From assembly GCA_023229485.1 (NCBI GenBank), contig JALNZJ010000030.1, positions 1 to 8,059 on the forward strand: 8,059 nt of DNA. The letters are read 5' to 3'. Below, one piece after another: positions 5,654 to 8,059 of the stretch. Position 1 is the first letter of the stretch, and every line of letters begins with the position of its first letter. The stretch comes from a bacterium. Its GTDB lineage: Bacteria; Patescibacteriota; Minisyncoccia; Minisyncoccales; Minisyncoccaceae. A model generated the notes under the pieces. It saw only the letters and a list, made by a program, of their open reading frames with translations. It was not told the DNA's origin and did no database searches. The position numbers and the translations under genes are program-made.

Positions 5654-7852
5654 TTATCCAATTAAAAATTGATTTTTTGTATCAATATTAAGCCCATATT
5701 TTTTTGTGTACAAATTTTTGTTATTTAGTATGTAAAATGCATTGTTTAGTAAAGCAACATCACCTAATTTTAAACTTTCTTTTAATTGATTTTCATAAAT
5801 AGAAACTGTATATGGCTGAATTTTGCGACTATATGACAAAGGGTATTTTGAATATTTGATATCTTCTAAAATTTTTAAGTTTTCTGCACACGGAATTATT
5901 ACTGGAACTTGATTATCTTCAATTAAATGAAATTTTTCTGCTACATTTTCAAAGTTAAACGTAAGATTGCATCTATTTGATTTTTGAAATTCATAAATAA
6001 TATCATATTTATCTAGTGTGTTAAATGAATATAACTGTTCAAAATAATTTATTGCCTTTTGTTCCAGTGATAAGTTAAGTGTTTTATCCTTAAATATTAC
6101 AGCACCAATTTCGGCTGTCTGTTTTAAATAATTATCTTTTAATACAGCAAATTTTGAATTTGAAGTAAAAATGTAAGTTTTCGCTTCTTTTAGTTTGCCT
6201 TCACGGTTACACCTGCCGGCTGATTGTATAACAGAGTCCATACCACACATAACCCGATAAACAACTGGAAAATCTATATCAACTCCCGCTTCAATTAATT
6301 GAGTAGAAACAACCACACAAGAAACACCCTTTTCTAAATCGGATTTTATTTGTTTAATCCTTAATTTCCTGTCATTTGGACTTAAATATGTAGTTAAATA
6401 ATATACCTTTTTGTTTATTTGTTGAGCAGAAAAAATTTTTTCTAATGTGCTTGCAATTTCATATACATGTTTGCGTGTATTTAAAATACATAGAACGCTA
6501 TTTGCACTTGATAATTCAGTCACAAGTTTTTCATCATCAATTATTCCCATATATTCTATATCAACTCTTTTAAGCACATTAAATATTTTGGCTTTGTCTT
6601 TAATAATTTCTTTTACCTGTAAATCATTATTTAATATATTTTTAAAGTCTGGCTGTGTGGCGCTACAAAAAACCGCACTGCATTTATAATTTCGCACCAA
6701 TTCTTGGATATATAATAAGCAAGGCTTTAAATAATCTATTGGGAACATTTGCACTTCATCAAAAATAATTACACTATTTATAATATTATGAAGTTTTCTT
6801 TCTCTACTAGTTTTGTTGGAAAAAAGTGATTCAAAAAACTGTACATTTGTTGTTACAATAATTGGCATATCCCAATTTTCGCTTGATTGTTTTAATTTTT
6901 GTTCTGCTTGTGTAATTTCACCATTTTTATCAAATTTATATTCATAATTGTAGTGATGTTCAAGCACATTATTTTCTCCAAATATATCTTTGAACACTTC
7001 GGCATTTTGCTCAATTATGCTTGTGTATGGAATCACATATATTATTCTTTTCATTTTGTTATTTAACAAATGATTAATTGCAAAAGCCATAGATGAAAGT
7101 GTTTTTCCGCCACCCGTTGGAACAGTTAGTGAAAACATGCCTCTACTGTTTAAAGCATACTCTAAACAATTGTTTAATACTTCGTTACGAGTTTCGTTGA
7201 CAATTCCAGTTAAATTACTAAATTTACTTAAATGACTGTTAAGCAAATCTCTATATTTTTTAAAATCATATTTATCTAAATTATCTCTTTGTTTTTTTTG
7301 AATAAATTTTTCTGTATCTAAAAAATCAGCATCAACAAGTGCAGAAAATATCATTCTTACTAATAATGATAAACAATAATCAAGATTATCACCAAATTTA
7401 AAATCTGCTAGATTAATTTCAGTTTTTTTATCAACTAAAAAGTCTTGCTTATAATATTGATAGTTTGGAATTTTTCTATTTGATTTTAATCTTGCACACA
7501 AAGTAGATTGCTCACAGTTATCTGAATATGCTCCATAATTTAATAGTCCTGTATGATGACCAGTAATGCAATATGATAATAATTTTGCCGTTAGTGATTT
7601 ATCGCCTAACAATTTACATATCTCAACAGCCCCAGCGGTTGAATGTTCAACATTAATATTTTTACCATCTAATTTTTGTTGAAATTCTACGGAATATTTG
7701 CCTAAATCATGTAACAACCCACAAAGTTTGCCAACTTCTTCTAATTTTATGTCAAAAAGAAAATCACCGCATATTTTTGCGGTATTATTTAAATGCTCAA
7801 TTAGTGTTTGCCAATCGTTTTTGTCTATACCATTTGAATGTGCATAATACAT
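5654..7852 (-). CDS. cas3: CRISPR-associated nuclease-helicase Cas3 (type I-C)
   Basis: Cas3 is recruited to Cascade-bound DNA, where it unwinds and degrades the target in an ATP-dependent manner. The 732-residue product joins an N-terminal HD nuclease to a superfamily 2 helicase. HD metal ligands visible are His20, His48-Asp49 (LLHDLGK), His70 (VEHSTAG), His99-His100 (TGHHTG) and Asp173/Asp175 (ALVDADF). Helicase motifs follow in order: Walker A VPTGGGKT (244-251), a DEVQ box (365-368) in place of DEAH, SAT (397-399), STQLIEAGVDID (516-527) and QSAGRCNREG (543-552). Both activities therefore appear intact, and the length is usual for I-C. The ATG at 7852 has a weaker ribosome site (GGGGA) than its neighbours. 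It is the first gene of the operon, consistent with a low amount of effector nuclease relative to Cascade, though that is inference. Confidence 0.98.
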   Translation of the reverse strand: MYYAHSNGIDKNDWQTLIEHLNNTAKICGDFLFDIKLEEVGKLCGLLHDLGKYSVEFQQKLDGKNINVEHSTAGAVEICKLLGDKSLTAKLLSYCITGHHTGLLNYGAYSDNCEQSTLCARLKSNRKIPNYQYYKQDFLVDKKTEINLADFKFGDNLDYCLSLLVRMIFSALVDADFLDTEKFIQKKQRDNLDKYDFKKYRDLLNSHLSKFSNLTGIVNETRNEVLNNCLEYALNSRGMFSLTVPTGGGKTLSSMAFAINHLLNNKMKRIIYVIPYTSIIEQNAEVFKDIFGENNVLEHHYNYEYKFDKNGEITQAEQKLKQSSENWDMPIIVTTNVQFFESLFSNKTSRERKLHNIINSVIIFDEVQMFPIDYLKPCLLYIQELVRNYKCSAVFCSATQPDFKNILNNDLQVKEIIKDKAKIFNVLKRVDIEYMGIIDDEKLVTELSSANSVLCILNTRKHVYEIASTLEKIFSAQQINKKVYYLTTYLSPNDRKLRIKQIKSDLEKGVSCVVVSTQLIEAGVDIDFPVVYRVMCGMDSVIQSAGRCNREGKLKEAKTYIFTSNSKFAVLKDNYLKQTAEIGAVIFKDKTLNLSLEQKAINYFEQLYSFNTLDKYDIIYEFQKSNRCNLTFNFENVAEKFHLIEDNQVPVIIPCAENLKILEDIKYSKYPLSYSRKIQPYTVSIYENQLKESLKLGDVALLNNAFYILNNKNLYTKKYGLNIDTKNQFLIG

Positions 7853-7920
7853 GACTTTTCCCCAAACTTTTAATTTGTTACAGAATATATAATAACACTT
7901 TTAAATAGTTGTAAGATAGT

Positions 7921-7963
7921 TTGTCATAAATAGACAAAAATTGACATTAATAAACAATTTTTT
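7921..7963. repeat. Overlapping AT-rich inverted repeats upstream of cas3
   Basis: TTGTC (7921-7925) and GACAA (7933-7937) form a perfect 5-bp inverted repeat around 7 nt. AAAAATTG (7936-7943) and CAATTTTT (7955-7962) form a second one with 8-bp arms around 11 nt. Both lie between the candidate promoter and cas3, about 70 to 110 bp before the start codon. They could be an operator or weak RNA structure in the 5' UTR. The arms are so AT-rich that chance is a real alternative. Confidence 0.35.
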
Positions 7964-7991
7964 AAGTTATATGTTTTTTGCCCACAAATGA

Positions 7992-8020
7992 TTTATACCA
8001 CAAAAATATTTCTTTTACAA
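7992..8020 (-). promoter_or_regulatory. Candidate cas operon promoter (extended -10)
   Basis: On the minus strand TTGTAA (8020-8015, four of six consensus bases) is followed 17 nt later by TATAAA (7997-7992, five of six). TGG directly before the latter supplies an extended -10 element. Transcription would begin near 7985 and leave a 5' UTR of roughly 130 nt before cas3. It is the best promoter match I found in the 207 bp upstream of the operon, but AT-rich sequence gives frequent chance matches. Confidence 0.5.
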
Positions 8021-8059
8021 ATGAAATGCATAAATAATATTGTCAAATAGAGTCCCAGA

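Noticed and set aside
5446..5691. Plus-strand open frame spanning the cas5c start and the end of cas3.
   Set aside because: It is antisense to two confirmed genes, and the translation has no family resemblance.
6447..6689. Plus-strand open frame of about 80 codons rich in Ser, Leu and Ile opposite cas3.
   Set aside because: Its hydrophobic look follows from the reverse complement of the helicase coding sequence, and there is no independent support.
7936..7963. The AAAAATTG/CAATTTTT inverted repeat as a terminator for a gene beyond the right edge.
   Set aside because: The stem is almost entirely A-T pairs and too weak for intrinsic termination, and no converging gene is visible in the window.
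8035..8046. TTGACA (8046-8041) followed closely by TATTAT at the right edge, resembling promoter boxes.
   Set aside because: No acceptable -10 lies 16 to 18 nt after TTGACA. TATTAT could be a -10 only with a -35 at or beyond the window edge, which cannot be judged.

Overview
The window holds a complete type I-C (Dvulg subtype) CRISPR-Cas locus on the minus strand. In transcription order it reads cas3 - cas5c - cas8c (with an in-frame internal cas11c) - cas7c - cas4 - cas1 - cas2 - leader - CRISPR array. This is the standard I-C gene order, and every catalytic motif I looked for is present. I see no accessory, mobile, tRNA or rRNA gene. The DNA is very AT-rich, at roughly 30% GC by eye. Most genes carry strong purine-rich Shine-Dalgarno sites such as AAGGAGG, and the standard genetic code is used. 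This suggests a low-GC Gram-positive-like bacterium, perhaps a Clostridia-type Bacillota, but nothing here fixes the species.

Layout from right to left: positions 8059-7853 are noncoding and hold a candidate extended -10 promoter and an AT-rich 5' UTR with inverted repeats. Cas3 (HD nuclease plus helicase) runs 7852-5654. Cas5c (5634-4942), Cas8c (4945-3110) and Cas7c (3108-2251) form the Cascade interference complex. An internal start at 3484, with a near-perfect Shine-Dalgarno, gives Cas11c, the small subunit. Cas4 (2264-1602), Cas1 (1600-569) and Cas2 (565-275) form the adaptation module. The largest gap between genes is 19 nt, and cas5c/cas8c and cas7c/cas4 overlap, so this looks like one translationally coupled operon.

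Positions 274-101 are the leader. It contains a long-loop inverted repeat just after cas2, a promoter-like pair pointing into the array, and three copies of an AAAGTCAA motif. The array starts at position 100 and runs off the left edge of the window. Two identical 32-nt repeats and one 35-nt spacer are visible. The spacer is leader-proximal and therefore probably the newest.

How the parts work together: Cas1, Cas2 and Cas4 insert spacers at the leader end. Cas5c cuts the pre-crRNA at the repeat hairpin, taking the place of the missing Cas6. Cas5c, Cas8c, Cas7c and Cas11c assemble on the crRNA and bind target DNA, and Cas3 is recruited to unwind and degrade it. The system itself is well known. 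The points most worth a second look are the internal cas11c start, the cas4 TTG start, the inverted repeat at the cas2-leader junction and the repeated leader motif.
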